A stretch of DNA of 45,759 nt from Paludibacteraceae bacterium (GTDB lineage: Bacteria > Bacteroidota > Bacteroidia > Bacteroidales > Paludibacteraceae): the NCBI GenBank assembly GCA_017649925.1, contig JAGCFX010000062.1, positions 1 through 45,759 on the forward strand, in the 5' to 3' direction. The first letter of the stretch is position 1, and each line of letters opens with the position of its first letter. A program made the translations under genes and the position numbers. The notes beneath the pieces were generated by a model that was not told the origin of the DNA, did not search any database, and worked only from the letters and a program-made list of their open reading frames with translations. Positions 26,893 through 36,040 of this stretch are shown piece by piece.

Positions 26893-28976
26893 AATTTTTT
26901 AACGAGCATTAGTATGTTTTTATCATCTTTTCTTTCGTAATGAATATCGTCCATCAGTTGCTTCACGAGATGGATACCGAGCCCTCCGATGGCGCGTTCC
27001 TCGGCCGAGAGGGTGATGTCCACTTCCGGTGTAGCGGTCGGGTCAAACGGGATACCGCTGTCGGAAATGGTGAACACCATTCGTTCGCCGTCTTTTGTCA
27101 GGCAACGCATGTATTCCACGAACACTTTACCGTCTTTTCTGCCCGGATAAGCGTAGAGCATAACGTTGCTCACAGCCTCTTCCAGCGCAAGGTTAATAGG
27201 CATGTTCAGTTCGTCAGGAATGCCCAGTCCGTCAAGCCACTCTGCCAACGTCGGTATCTGTTGAATGTCGTTGCGCATTACGATGGCGGGTATCTGATAA
27301 CGGATGGCAAGCATCGTCAGGTCGTCGCTCTGCTGCGCACCGTTGACGAACTCTGCCACGCTGTTTTGCATCGCATCAATCATGTCGCGCGGCGGCATGC
27401 CGTTCGTACGTTTGAGCGCCTCAAGCATGCGTTCTTCGCCATATAACTCATGTTTCTTGTTCTCCGCCTCGGTCAGACCGTCTGTGTAGAGGAAGAGCGT
27501 GTCGCCGTGATTGAGACGCGTGGTCTGCGATTGGAAGACAAAGCCCGGCTCAATACCCAGCGGCAGGTTCGGCAGCACATCAACCATCCTCCGGTCGCCG
27601 TTAGCCGTCACCACGGGCGCGTTATGCCCTGCGTTGCAGTATTCCAGTGTTCCGCTCTTCAGGTCAAGCACGCCGAGGAAAAGCGTCACGAACATGAACT
27701 GCTCGTTCTGGTCTGCCAAGGCTGTATTCATGTGCCCCATTATCTCCGCTGCCCGCTCCTCATGTGCCGTAACACTACGGAACAGCGAACGCGTCGTAGC
27801 CATCAGCAACGAGGCAGGCACACCCTTACCGCTCACGTCACCCACGCAGAAGAACAACTTCTCGTGACGTATGTAGAAATCGTACAAGTCGCCACCGATC
27901 TCTTTCGCGGGATCGACAATGCCGTAGATATTCAAATCCAAGCGGTCAAGGAACGGCGGGAACACTTTCGGCAACATTGCGCGTTGTATCGTCTGCGCGA
28001 TCTCCAACTCACCGCGCATGCGCTCCTGATGGGTGTTGAGCGTGATGATTTTCTGAATATCCCGCGCTGAGTGGAAGAGAATGAAAATCAGCAGTCCCAG
28101 ACCTACCAGCATCAACAACGAAACGATGGCACCGGTCTTGCGTAGGTCAGCAAACAGCACATCCTCAGGAATGATGATCGATAGTTTCCAACCCGTCGCA
28201 TCAACCACCTCGTCATATTTTAGATATTTGCGATTGGATTTGGTGTCCGGTCGCGCAACGATGTCCAGCCCCGTGCATGACTGTATCGAATAATAGCTGT
28301 CTTCATAAACCTGCAGGTGTTCCGACACTTTGTTTAAGCGCTCGAGCGACAAGTCCACCAGCGCCACTGCCACCACATTATGCGCGCGGTCCTTGACGGG
28401 ATAAGAAACACTCACCACCATCTTCTTTGCACCCGCGTCGTCATAATAAGGCTCAGACCACCAAGTGCTGTCAATGGATAAGCCGTTCTCATACCACTCC
28501 ATCGATAAATAGTCATGCTCCTCGCCGCCTATCTGCCGCGTGGTCACACGTTCCTTGATAGTCGGATCGCGACGCCCGGGACGGATCTCACGACTGCTGC
28601 AAGGCTCAAACCAATGGCCCTCTTCCGGATAATAGTCGGGAATAAAAGAAATACTTGCGCTTTCCACGTCCTCCAGCGTCTTCAGCAAGATGCGCGTACA
28701 AGTGTACATAGCTCGCGGTTGTTCAAGATTTCGCGCCGCCATCGAAGACAACATCTTCACTGCAGCCTCCATCTCCGTCGTCAGCACATTGACCTCCAAC
28801 TCCGCAGCGCGCAACTCCGTCCGAGCACGTTGCTCAGCCTCGGCTTTGATGGCCGCACGGCTGTAGAAATACTGAACGGCAGCCGTCGTTTCAATGATGA
28901 TAGCCGCCAACAGTAAGACGCCGAAATCCGACCGGAATCGTAGCGTTCTGCCCCGTTTCTTTTTGTTACGTTTCAT
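26889..28976 (-). CDS. Membrane sensor with SpoIIE/PP2C phosphatase and C-terminal HATPase (RsbU-RsbW fusion)
   Basis: From ATG 28976, 695 residues. A first membrane helix (about 18-40, LLLAAIIIETTAAVQYFY) leads to a periplasmic sensor of about 240 residues, dCache-like (inference), and a second helix (about 281-303). The PP2C/SpoIIE domain (about 320-545) begins ERMRGELEIAQTIQRAMLP and contains GGDLYDFY and VSGKGVPASLLMA with metal-binding Asp residues. The C terminus (about 566-695) is an RsbW-like HATPase with LALEEAVSNVMLYAYPG (N box) and SDSGIPFDP (G1). Phosphatase and kinase of one partner switch are thus fused. Longer starts (29027, 28988) fall in or at the promoter. First gene of the six-gene operon. 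Confidence 0.88.
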   Translation of the reverse strand: MKRNKKKRGRTLRFRSDFGVLLLAAIIIETTAAVQYFYSRAAIKAEAEQRARTELRAAELEVNVLTTEMEAAVKMLSSMAARNLEQPRAMYTCTRILLKTLEDVESASISFIPDYYPEEGHWFEPCSSREIRPGRRDPTIKERVTTRQIGGEEHDYLSMEWYENGLSIDSTWWSEPYYDDAGAKKMVVSVSYPVKDRAHNVVAVALVDLSLERLNKVSEHLQVYEDSYYSIQSCTGLDIVARPDTKSNRKYLKYDEVVDATGWKLSIIIPEDVLFADLRKTGAIVSLLMLVGLGLLIFILFHSARDIQKIITLNTHQERMRGELEIAQTIQRAMLPKVFPPFLDRLDLNIYGIVDPAKEIGGDLYDFYIRHEKLFFCVGDVSGKGVPASLLMATTRSLFRSVTAHEERAAEIMGHMNTALADQNEQFMFVTLFLGVLDLKSGTLEYCNAGHNAPVVTANGDRRMVDVLPNLPLGIEPGFVFQSQTTRLNHGDTLFLYTDGLTEAENKKHELYGEERMLEALKRTNGMPPRDMIDAMQNSVAEFVNGAQQSDDLTMLAIRYQIPAIVMRNDIQQIPTLAEWLDGLGIPDELNMPINLALEEAVSNVMLYAYPGRKDGKVFVEYMRCLTKDGERMVFTISDSGIPFDPTATPEVDITLSAEERAIGGLGIHLVKQLMDDIHYERKDDKNILMLVKKL

Positions 28977-28995
28977 GTACGCACACATTTCGGCT

Positions 28996-29028
28996 GCAAA
29001 GATAGTAAAAAATTTTGACATACGCAAA
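28996..29028 (-). promoter_or_regulatory. Promoter of the signalling operon
   Basis: On the minus strand TATCTTTGC (plus 28996-29004), a 20-nt spacer and TTTG (plus CAAA 29025-29028). The -33 side reads TTTGCGTATGTCAAAA, the extended pattern seen at other promoters here. It fixes the start of the first gene at or below 28988, most likely 28976. Confidence 0.8.
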
Positions 29029-29349
29029 TTTTTTCTACTTTTTTGTGCAACAAAGGTTTATTTTTAATGGAAAAATAAAACATAATGCTCTCGATGAAAC
29101 CTCGATATGCCTCCGAAATGACCTCGTAAGAAATATAGAACACTTAGAGTGCTTTAAAATTATTATTTAAAAATTATATATAGTAAGCGCCTCTAGCCCT
29201 GCTTTCTCTACACATAGTGTCTCTCTTTAAATAATAATAATTTTTTAATTTATTAAAAAAGGCAGTTGCGCTTTTTCTTTTGTAATTTTCTTTTGCTTCT
29301 TTTCTTTTATCGGTTTTCTTTTTCCTTTTTGCATTTTTTTGTTCAAAAA

Positions 29350-29382
29350 TTTGCATATGTCAAAAATTTGTTGTAAATTTGC
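29350..29382 (+). promoter_or_regulatory. Promoter of the OmpA/zinc-ribbon operon
   Basis: TTTG at 29350-29353, 20-nt spacer, TAAATTTGC at 29374-29382. The -33 side, TTTGCATATGTCAAAA, is identical over 16 nt to that of dnaE. The ATG is 61 nt downstream of the -7 box. Confidence 0.82.
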
Positions 29383-29412
29383 ACCCGAATTTGATTTAAA
29401 GAATCAAAATAG

Positions 29413-29440
29413 TTGAAAATTGATAATTGAAAATTGATAG
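29413..29440 (+). repeat. Tandem 14-nt duplication in the 5' leader
   Basis: TTGAAAATTGATAA (29413-29426) is followed directly by TTGAAAATTGATAG (29427-29440), ending 3 nt before the ATG. The A-rich, unstructured sequence suits Bacteroidota translation starts, which seldom use a strong Shine-Dalgarno. Confidence 0.8.
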
Positions 29441-29443
29441 TTT

Positions 29444-30982
29444 ATGAAAAAGTTCATCTTATTTACCACAATTATGGCGCTTGCCCTTCCGGTGAACGCT
29501 CAGTTCTGGCATCGTTTGGGTTCCGCAGTGGAGAACGCAGCCAAAGATGCAGCCGTTCACCAGGCGGAGCGCGTGACCGAGCGCGCCATCGACTCTGCCG
29601 TTGAGGGTGCTGAGAACGAGGCCTACAGTGCTACGGAGGAGGCCATCAACGACTCCAAAAGTAAAAACAAAAAGGACAAAGAAGAGAAAGCTAACACATG
29701 GAAATGTCCTAAGTGCGGTCATAAAGGCAACACCGGCAAGTTCTGTACCGAGTGCGGCGCTAAGAAACCCGAGGCTGAAGGTGCTTGGTTCTGCCCGAAC
29801 TGCGGCGCAAAGAACACCGGTAAGTTCTGTACCGAGTGCGGTACGCCGAAGCCAGGCGCACAGGCAGCACAACCAGCTCATCAACATGACGAGGACGAGG
29901 AAGCCGCGCCCGCACAGCAACCCGCTAAACCTAAAGAGAACGCTCGCGCAACTTCGGAATGGAATAAGTTCGACTTTGTTCCAGGCGATGAAGTGATTTT
30001 CTATGACCAATTGGATGGCGAGCAACTGGGCGAATTCCCAAGCAAATGGGAATTGCTTGAAGGCGAGGCAGAGATACAGAAAGTGGACGGCGAGAATGTG
30101 ATTGCCGTTATGAACGGCGCACGAATCATGCCGCTCATGAAGAATACATGGAACTACCTGCCTGATGTCTATACCATCGAGTTCGACTACTATGAGTTCC
30201 TAGAGAAAGACGGTGAAGACTATGGTGAAATTATGCTAAAGACCATGCCTGCCGACGATCACGGTTTGCACTGGAGCTTGTGGGAGATTAATTTCCATAA
30301 TTATATAGGAGAAGCTAACCACTCGTACTGGAAAGATGATAGCAAGGATATTCGCACCACCTTCTCTGACGAGGCAATCACTACGGGTAAAGGCATTAGC
30401 AACACGAATCACTTGGACAAGGTAGAAATCAACGCATGGCATCACATTTCCATTTCGGTGAACAAACGCGCTGTGAAAATCTATTATGACGAGACACGCG
30501 TGCTGAATGTGCCTAACTACAAGAACCCGAACGGCGGTTATTTCGGTTTCCACTACTGCTACGCAGATACACAATACCCCGCTTACATCAAGAACGTGCG
30601 CTTCGCCAAGGGTGCTAAACCGCTCTACGACCGTATGATGACGGATGGTAAGTTCATCACTTACGGTATCACGTTCGACGTAGGCAAAGCAGTCATCAAA
30701 CCCGAGTCAATGGGAGAGATCAACCGCATCGTCAAACTGATGAATGACAACCCCGAGTTAAAGTTTGAGGTACAAGGCCACACCGACAACACCGGTAATG
30801 CCGCTTCCAATCAGACGCTGAGCGAGAAGCGCGCACAGGCCATCGTTGCCAAACTCGTGGAAATGGGCATCAAAGCCGACCGTCTCACCGCCGTAGGTAA
30901 GGGTCAGACCAACCCCATCGCAGATAATAGTACGGACGAGGGCCGCGCTAAAAACCGTCGTGTAGAATTTGTAAAACAATAA
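29444..30982 (+). CDS. Exported OmpA-family protein with two zinc ribbons
   Basis: 512 residues. A signal peptide (FILFTTIMALALPVNA, cleavage near residue 19) and an Ala/Glu-rich helical stretch (about 25-80) precede two zinc ribbons, with Cys 88, 91, 101, 104 and Cys 117, 120, 129, 132 (CPKCG, CTECG; CPNCG, CTECG). An Ala/Pro/Gln linker follows, then a concanavalin-like region (about 170-390) and a C-terminal OmpA peptidoglycan-binding domain (about 400-512; EVQGHTDNTGNAASNQTLSEKRA in two parts, NRRVEF). Expected location: periplasm or outer membrane. Exported zinc ribbons are unusual. The two ribbons are near-identical at DNA level, suggesting recent duplication. First gene of a five-gene run. 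Confidence 0.87.
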   Translation: MKKFILFTTIMALALPVNAQFWHRLGSAVENAAKDAAVHQAERVTERAIDSAVEGAENEAYSATEEAINDSKSKNKKDKEEKANTWKCPKCGHKGNTGKFCTECGAKKPEAEGAWFCPNCGAKNTGKFCTECGTPKPGAQAAQPAHQHDEDEEAAPAQQPAKPKENARATSEWNKFDFVPGDEVIFYDQLDGEQLGEFPSKWELLEGEAEIQKVDGENVIAVMNGARIMPLMKNTWNYLPDVYTIEFDYYEFLEKDGEDYGEIMLKTMPADDHGLHWSLWEINFHNYIGEANHSYWKDDSKDIRTTFSDEAITTGKGISNTNHLDKVEINAWHHISISVNKRAVKIYYDETRVLNVPNYKNPNGGYFGFHYCYADTQYPAYIKNVRFAKGAKPLYDRMMTDGKFITYGITFDVGKAVIKPESMGEINRIVKLMNDNPELKFEVQGHTDNTGNAASNQTLSEKRAQAIVAKLVEMGIKADRLTAVGKGQTNPIADNSTDEGRAKNRRVEFVKQ

Positions 30983-30995
30983 CCCCCAAACACTC

Positions 30996-31721
30996 ATGAA
31001 AAAGATTTTACTGGCACTTATGTGCGTTTGCACGTTTACTTCGTGCGCTTTTAACGACATCTTCAAGTACTCCAAAGACATTAACGATGGCACCATCGCT
31101 GACTTCGATGAGTACCCCGGTATGAACGTCAACGAGTCGCCGCTGACAGGTATTCCTTTCGCTGCACCTGCGAACTTCGAGATCAACAATGTTATTATGG
31201 GTCTCCAAAACCAGAGTAGCGAGGAGGACCAGAACGAGGACCTCAAAGTGACCAAAGACATGTTCGGTAGCGGTCTTTTCGTTATCGTCACCCTAGATAT
31301 TACAAACCTCTCTTCCTCCAAGCAAACACTCACTCTCCCTTGCGGATTGCTTCTCCAATCGGCTAGTTCCAGCTACCAGAACGGTATTCTCGTCAAGGAC
31401 GTACTGATCCCGTTCAAGGCCAACGAACGCCGCCATGTAAGTGTGCGTTTCTACTGCCTCAACGCAGCTGCACACGGCTCCGACAGCGAAGCAATCTTCG
31501 GACTCGGCTATGTGACCAACATCCCTGCCTTCGAGCCGCTCTTCACCGTCTGCGCAGAGAAAAAACTCAACATCAGCGAGTATAACTCATCGAATATCCT
31601 CAGCTACTACTCTGCTTGTACGCTTGTCCAAGAAATCGTTTGGGCGATCACCAAGGGCAAGATCTTCGAGGAGTCGGACATTCGTAAATACCTCAAGCAC
31701 GTAAAGAAAACAACGGAATGA
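30996..31721 (+). CDS. Putative lipoprotein, unknown function
   Basis: 241 residues. The N terminus [16 protein letters not shown] is a lipoprotein signal with lipobox Cys17; the following residues AFND place an Asp four positions after the Cys. The mature part has a beta-rich middle ([28 protein letters not shown], split), reminiscent of a small immunoglobulin-like domain, and no recognised catalytic motif. It starts 13 nt after the OmpA/zinc-ribbon gene and overlaps the HerA-like gene by 4 nt (ATGA), so it belongs to the same transcript. Envelope location is predicted; function is not known. Confidence 0.75.
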   Translation: MKKILLALMCVCTFTSCAFNDIFKYSKDINDGTIADFDEYPGMNVNESPLTGIPFAAPANFEINNVIMGLQNQSSEEDQNEDLKVTKDMFGSGLFVIVTLDITNLSSSKQTLTLPCGLLLQSASSSYQNGILVKDVLIPFKANERRHVSVRFYCLNAAAHGSDSEAIFGLGYVTNIPAFEPLFTVCAEKKLNISEYNSSNILSYYSACTLVQEIVWAITKGKIFEESDIRKYLKHVKKTTE

Positions 31722-33235
31722 TTTTCAACGGAAAAATACTGGTGGGTAAGGGCGATAATCAGGTCTTCCTTAACCCTCGCATGGCTAACCGCCACGGACT
31801 GATCGCCGGCGCTACAGGTACCGGTAAGACCATCACGCTCGAAGTACTCGCAGAAGGCTTCTCGGACATCGGTGTGCCTGTGTTCCTCGCCGACGTCAAA
31901 GGCGACATCTCAGGTATGTGCCGCGCCGGACACATGACCGAAGCGCTGCAGAAACGCCTCGCAAAGATCGGTGTGGATAACTTCAGTTTCAAGGCCTTTC
32001 CTGTGCGTTTCTGGGATGTTTACGGCGAAGCCGGACACCCTGTTCGCACCACCATCAGTGAGATGGGTCCTACCCTGCTCTCGCGTCTGCTGGACTTGAC
32101 GGAAGTGCAACAAGGTGTGCTGAATATCGTCTTCCGTATTGCGGACGACAAAGGACTTCTGCTCATCGACCTCAAGGACCTGCGCGCTATGCTGCAGTAC
32201 TGCTCAATGCACACTAAGGAGTTCATGGCAGACTACGGCACAATGACTTCGCAGTCGCTCGGTACGATCCAACGTGCGCTGCTCGAACTTGAGAACCAAG
32301 GCGGCGAACTCTTCTTCGGAGAGCCGAACCTCGATATCTTTGACTGGATTCAGCAGGACCAGTTTGGCAAGGGATTTGTTAACATCCTCAACTGCGTCAA
32401 GCTCTTCCAGCACCCGCTGCTCTACTCCACCTTCATCCTCTGGCTCCTCTCTGAGCTCTTCGAGCGTTTGCCCGAAGCAGGTGACCTTGATAAACCAAAG
32501 ATGGTCTTCTTCTTCGATGAGGCCCACCTCCTCTTTGCCGACGCACCGAAAGTGCTGGTTCAGAAAGTAGAGCAAGTGGTCAAACTGATTCGTTCTAAAG
32601 GTGTGGGCGTTTATTTCATCACCCAGTCGCCTTCTGACCTGCCGGCAACGGTACTCGCACAGCTCTCCAACCGCGTGCAACATGCGCTTCGCGCTTACAC
32701 GCCGCAGGAACTGAAAGCCGTCAAAGCAGCTGCGCAGTCTTTCCGCGCCAACCCTGCTTTCGATACCGAGCAGGCGATTACCGAACTGGGCGTAGGAGAA
32801 GCACTCATCTCGTGCCTCGACGACGAAGGAAAACCGACTATCGTAGAGCGCGCCAAAGTGATCTGTCCGCAGAGTAGCATGTCCGCCATCGACGATGAGT
32901 CACGCACGCAGATCATCCGTGCCAGCAGTATCTATGGCAAGTACGACCAGGCCATTGACCGTCAGTCGGCTTACGAAGATCTACAGCAGATCAATAGCGC
33001 ACCGCAGCCGCAGGCACAGCCGCAACAACCGGCTTACACGCCTTGGCAGCCCTCCACGCCTTCTCGTCCGCGCACTACCACGCGACCTGTGCAACCGTCT
33101 TACCAGCGCACCTATTCTTCGCCGAGACGTTACTCCCGCTCGTCAACACCGTTTGACTCGATGGCCAACACCATCGGACGGGAAGTGGGACGCTCACTCA
33201 TCCGCGGACTAATGGGCATTTTGACTGGCAGATAA
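31718..33235 (+). CDS. HerA-like ATPase (DUF853 family)
   Basis: 505 residues, no signal peptide. The P-loop GATGTGKT (31-38) is followed by [13 protein letters not shown], and a Walker [13 protein letters not shown] lies at about 262-272. [13 protein letters not shown] and [14 protein letters not shown] are typical of the HerA/DUF853 group of FtsK-HerA superfamily motors. A Pro/Gln/Thr-rich tail (about 425-475) precedes a short [22 protein letters not shown] end. Family members are annotated as helicase-like or DNA-translocating ATPases; a substrate for this subgroup is not established. The start overlaps the lipoprotein stop, tying it to envelope genes, and rlmD starts one base after its stop. 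Confidence 0.85.
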   Translation: MIFNGKILVGKGDNQVFLNPRMANRHGLIAGATGTGKTITLEVLAEGFSDIGVPVFLADVKGDISGMCRAGHMTEALQKRLAKIGVDNFSFKAFPVRFWDVYGEAGHPVRTTISEMGPTLLSRLLDLTEVQQGVLNIVFRIADDKGLLLIDLKDLRAMLQYCSMHTKEFMADYGTMTSQSLGTIQRALLELENQGGELFFGEPNLDIFDWIQQDQFGKGFVNILNCVKLFQHPLLYSTFILWLLSELFERLPEAGDLDKPKMVFFFDEAHLLFADAPKVLVQKVEQVVKLIRSKGVGVYFITQSPSDLPATVLAQLSNRVQHALRAYTPQELKAVKAAAQSFRANPAFDTEQAITELGVGEALISCLDDEGKPTIVERAKVICPQSSMSAIDDESRTQIIRASSIYGKYDQAIDRQSAYEDLQQINSAPQPQAQPQQPAYTPWQPSTPSRPRTTTRPVQPSYQRTYSSPRRYSRSSTPFDSMANTIGREVGRSLIRGLMGILTGR

Positions 33236-33236
33236 C

Positions 33237-34652
33237 ATGAGCAAGAAAAAGAACCTACCGATCATAGAAAACGTAGAGATCACGGGCGTCGCAGCGGAAG
33301 GCAAGGCGCTCGTGCGTCTTAATGACATAGTGACGTTTGTGCCCAACTGCGTGCCAGGGGACATTGTGGACCTGCAGATAACGAAGAAGAAACACAGCTT
33401 CATGGAAGCCAAAGTGTTGCGACTCGTGAAACCTTCCCCCACGCGCTGCGAAGCCAAGTGCAAGCATTTCGGCGTCTGCGGAGGGTGCAAATGGCAGATA
33501 CTGCCCTACGACGAGCAACTCAAATACAAACAGCAGCAAGTCATTGACAACCTCACGCGCATTGGGAAGGTTGAATTGCCGGAGATAAGTCCTATTCTCG
33601 GCTCCAAGCATATTTACGAGTACCGCAATAAACTGGAGTTCACCTTTGCGGACCGCAAATGGCTACCGTGGGAGGCCATCGAAGCAGCGGGAGGCCTGGA
33701 CCAAATAGACACCGCTTACGGTCTTGGTTTTCACATCCCCAACTGCTTTGACAAAGTGCTGGATATTGAGGAATGCCACTTAATGCCCGACATTAACAAT
33801 CGCATCCGCAATGGCATCCGCGAGTTCGCACGCTCACACGGACTTACATTCTATAATGAGCATGCACACGAAGGACAACTGCGCACGCTCATTCTCCGCA
33901 ACAACCATAAAGGAGAATTAATGCTCATTGTCTCCTTTGGAGAAAAGGTCAATGATACGTGCTTGGCTTTGCTGGAATGGCTCCACAATGAGTTCCCCGA
34001 GATAATTGCCCTGCTCTACGTCGAGAACCTGAAGTTCAACGACACGATCGGCGACCAGGAAGTGAAACTCTATTTCGGTCAAGACCACATCTTTGAGACG
34101 ATGGAAGGTCTGCAGTTCAAGGTAGGCCCAAAGTCCTTCTATCAGACCAATACCGAACAGGCTTACGAGCTCTACAAAGTAGCAAGAGACTTCGCTGAGC
34201 TGAAGGGCAACGAACTCGTTTACGACCTCTATACAGGCACAGGAACGATCGCCAATTTCGTTTCCCGTCAGGCACGACAAGTGATTGGTATTGAGTATGT
34301 TCCTGAGGCTATAGAAGACGCGAAAGTAAACTCCGCCATCAACGGCATTGAAAACACCCTTTTCTTTGCCGGAGACATGAAAGACATTCTCAATAACGAC
34401 TTTGTCTCCCGATACGGCAGACCTGATGTGATCATCACGGATCCGCCGCGAGCAGGCATGCATGAAGACGTGATTAATGTCATTCTTAATGCCGAACCAA
34501 AACGCATTGTTTACGTCAGTTGTAATCCCGCCACGCAAGCGCGAGACCTCGCATTGCTCGATACCAAATATCGCGTGACGAAAGTCCAACCCGTGGACAT
34601 GTTTCCGCACACACAACATGTAGAAAATGTAATACAACTATGCTTACGTTAA
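33237..34652 (+). CDS. rlmD: 23S rRNA (uracil-C5)-methyltransferase RlmD/RumA family
   Basis: 471 residues. An N-terminal TRAM-like OB domain (about 10-68) precedes the iron-sulfur ligands Cys71, Cys75, Cys81 and Cys84 (CEAKCKHFGVCGGC). The SAM-binding core has VYDLYTGTGTIANFV, and ITDPPRAGMH and VSCNPATQARDL carry the catalytic Cys429. The family methylates C5 of uridine in 23S rRNA (U1939 by RlmD) or in tRNA; which one here is not certain from sequence. Its 3' end overlaps the start of the protease gene by 13 nt. Confidence 0.9.
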   Translation: MSKKKNLPIIENVEITGVAAEGKALVRLNDIVTFVPNCVPGDIVDLQITKKKHSFMEAKVLRLVKPSPTRCEAKCKHFGVCGGCKWQILPYDEQLKYKQQQVIDNLTRIGKVELPEISPILGSKHIYEYRNKLEFTFADRKWLPWEAIEAAGGLDQIDTAYGLGFHIPNCFDKVLDIEECHLMPDINNRIRNGIREFARSHGLTFYNEHAHEGQLRTLILRNNHKGELMLIVSFGEKVNDTCLALLEWLHNEFPEIIALLYVENLKFNDTIGDQEVKLYFGQDHIFETMEGLQFKVGPKSFYQTNTEQAYELYKVARDFAELKGNELVYDLYTGTGTIANFVSRQARQVIGIEYVPEAIEDAKVNSAINGIENTLFFAGDMKDILNNDFVSRYGRPDVIITDPPRAGMHEDVINVILNAEPKRIVYVSCNPATQARDLALLDTKYRVTKVQPVDMFPHTQHVENVIQLCLR

Positions 34653-36025
34653 TCCTCCTTCTGGCTTACTTCGTGTCTTTTACAGACAAGCCGACAAACA
34701 CCACACCCGCCCTTTCTCCGCGGGCAGTTGAGCAACGCGAAAAATGGAATATTCAGATAGACAATCTTGATTTTCCCGTCAGCACGCTTTACATGGATAG
34801 TCTGCTCAAATCGGGTGTCACGAAAATATACCATACCAGCCGTTGGTTCAATGGTGTGACATGCGAAATGACAATAGAAAACGCAGAAAACATCAAGCAA
34901 TTAGACTTCGTGAAAAACATCGAAATAACGAGAGACGATTCTCCTGCCGGTATTTTTTATGCGAAACGCAAAATGCCCGTAAAGAAAGCAGATGAGAATT
35001 GGACGGACGATCAATTGGCATTGTATAACTTATTACCGTTACACGAAGCCGGATTCGAAGGGCAGGACATTCTCATGACCGTTTGTGACGGAGGTTTTTA
35101 CAAAGCGAACACCTTGGATTGCTTTCGGCAGGAAGATTTGGAACTTGGGCATTTCGATTTCACAGACGACACAGATGATTTCTACGGCATTACGGGCGCG
35201 CATGGCACCGAGTGCTTGAGTGTTATCACAGGCATAAAAGATGGCTTTTACGGAGCGGCGGCACGCGCAAAATATTATCTCATGCGCAGCGAAGAAAACG
35301 ACACCGAAAGCCCAAAAGAAATGGATAACCTTATCGCCGCATTGGAAACTTCCGATTCGCTGGGGGTCAATGTGTTCTCCGTCTCGTTGGGATATGCAAT
35401 CTTTGACAACAATGACTGGACGCTTCCCAAGAGTGCCCTGGATGGCAAAACAACACGCGTCAGCAGAGCGGCTACCATAGCTGCAAGAAAAGGCATGTTA
35501 GTTTGTGCGGCGGCAGGAAACGAAGGAGACAAGAACTGGAAAACAATCTGTGCACCGGCAGATGCCGATAGCATATTGACAGTCGGAGCTGTGAGCAGAG
35601 AGGGGGAGATAGGCTCATTCTCCAGTTACGGACCTTCTGCCGATGGTCGCGTCAAGCCCGATGTGTGCGCTGTGGGCGTCAATGCTGCCGTAATCTCTCC
35701 AGACGGCTTTTCTATGTTCGCCAACGGAACAAGTTTCGCAACTCCGCTGCTGGCTGGTATGGCAGCCGCTATATGGTCTGCCTTACCCAATGAGAACGCA
35801 ATGCAGATTCGCGAACGAATCATCCGTTCTGCCGACCGCTACAACAACCCGAGCAAAGACCGTTACGGCTACGGTATTCCTGACGCGTGGAAAGCTTATA
35901 AGATGGGCAGCGAAGGGCTTGAAACACAGAACACGGACCGTGCGCACAAGATCTTGCGTGAAGGACAGATACTGATTCTTCGTGGAGGTAAGACATACAA
36001 CCTTTCCGGACAACTTGTTGAGTGA
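34640..36025 (+). CDS. S8-family (subtilisin-like) serine protease with C-terminal sorting-like tag
   Basis: 461 residues. A short hydrophobic N terminus (LTLILLLAYFVSF) acts as the signal; a prodomain of about 80 residues follows. The catalytic triad is Asp150 (TVCDGGFY), His188 (GAHGTE) and Ser365 (NGTSFATP), with the oxyanion Asn in AAAGNEGD. All are intact. The last residues (HKILREGQILILRGG, then KTYNLSGQLVE) closely match the end of the giant protein at 11070. The start overlaps rlmD by 13 nt, so it is translated from the same mRNA. Likely exported, perhaps by the T9SS; substrate unknown. Confidence 0.88.
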   Translation: MLTLILLLAYFVSFTDKPTNTTPALSPRAVEQREKWNIQIDNLDFPVSTLYMDSLLKSGVTKIYHTSRWFNGVTCEMTIENAENIKQLDFVKNIEITRDDSPAGIFYAKRKMPVKKADENWTDDQLALYNLLPLHEAGFEGQDILMTVCDGGFYKANTLDCFRQEDLELGHFDFTDDTDDFYGITGAHGTECLSVITGIKDGFYGAAARAKYYLMRSEENDTESPKEMDNLIAALETSDSLGVNVFSVSLGYAIFDNNDWTLPKSALDGKTTRVSRAATIAARKGMLVCAAAGNEGDKNWKTICAPADADSILTVGAVSREGEIGSFSSYGPSADGRVKPDVCAVGVNAAVISPDGFSMFANGTSFATPLLAGMAAAIWSALPNENAMQIRERIIRSADRYNNPSKDRYGYGIPDAWKAYKMGSEGLETQNTDRAHKILREGQILILRGGKTYNLSGQLVE

Positions 36026-36040
36026 CCTACGGGCACAAAA

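Larger units (their letters stand above)
29029..29443. other. AT-rich intergenic region between divergent operons
   Basis: No convincing gene. It holds four CTCGA/CTCCGA/CTCGT-like steps at about 11-nt spacing (29089-29130), and a long AT-rich inverted repeat: AAAATTATTATTTAAA (29156-29171) against TTTAAATAATAATAATTTT (29226-29244). A pyrimidine-rich tract (29275-29340), the promoter at 29350-29382 and a tandem 14-nt duplication before the ATG at 29444 complete it. Confidence 0.7.

Noticed and set aside
28977-29027. Longer N terminus of the SpoIIE/HATPase protein
   Set aside because: The ATG at 29027 lies within the -33 side of the promoter, and the ATG at 28988 would be leaderless; ATG 28976 is preferred.
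29174-29356. 60-codon Lys/Arg-rich minus-strand frame
   Set aside because: It is the translation of a pyrimidine-rich tract in a non-coding region; low complexity and no homologous look.
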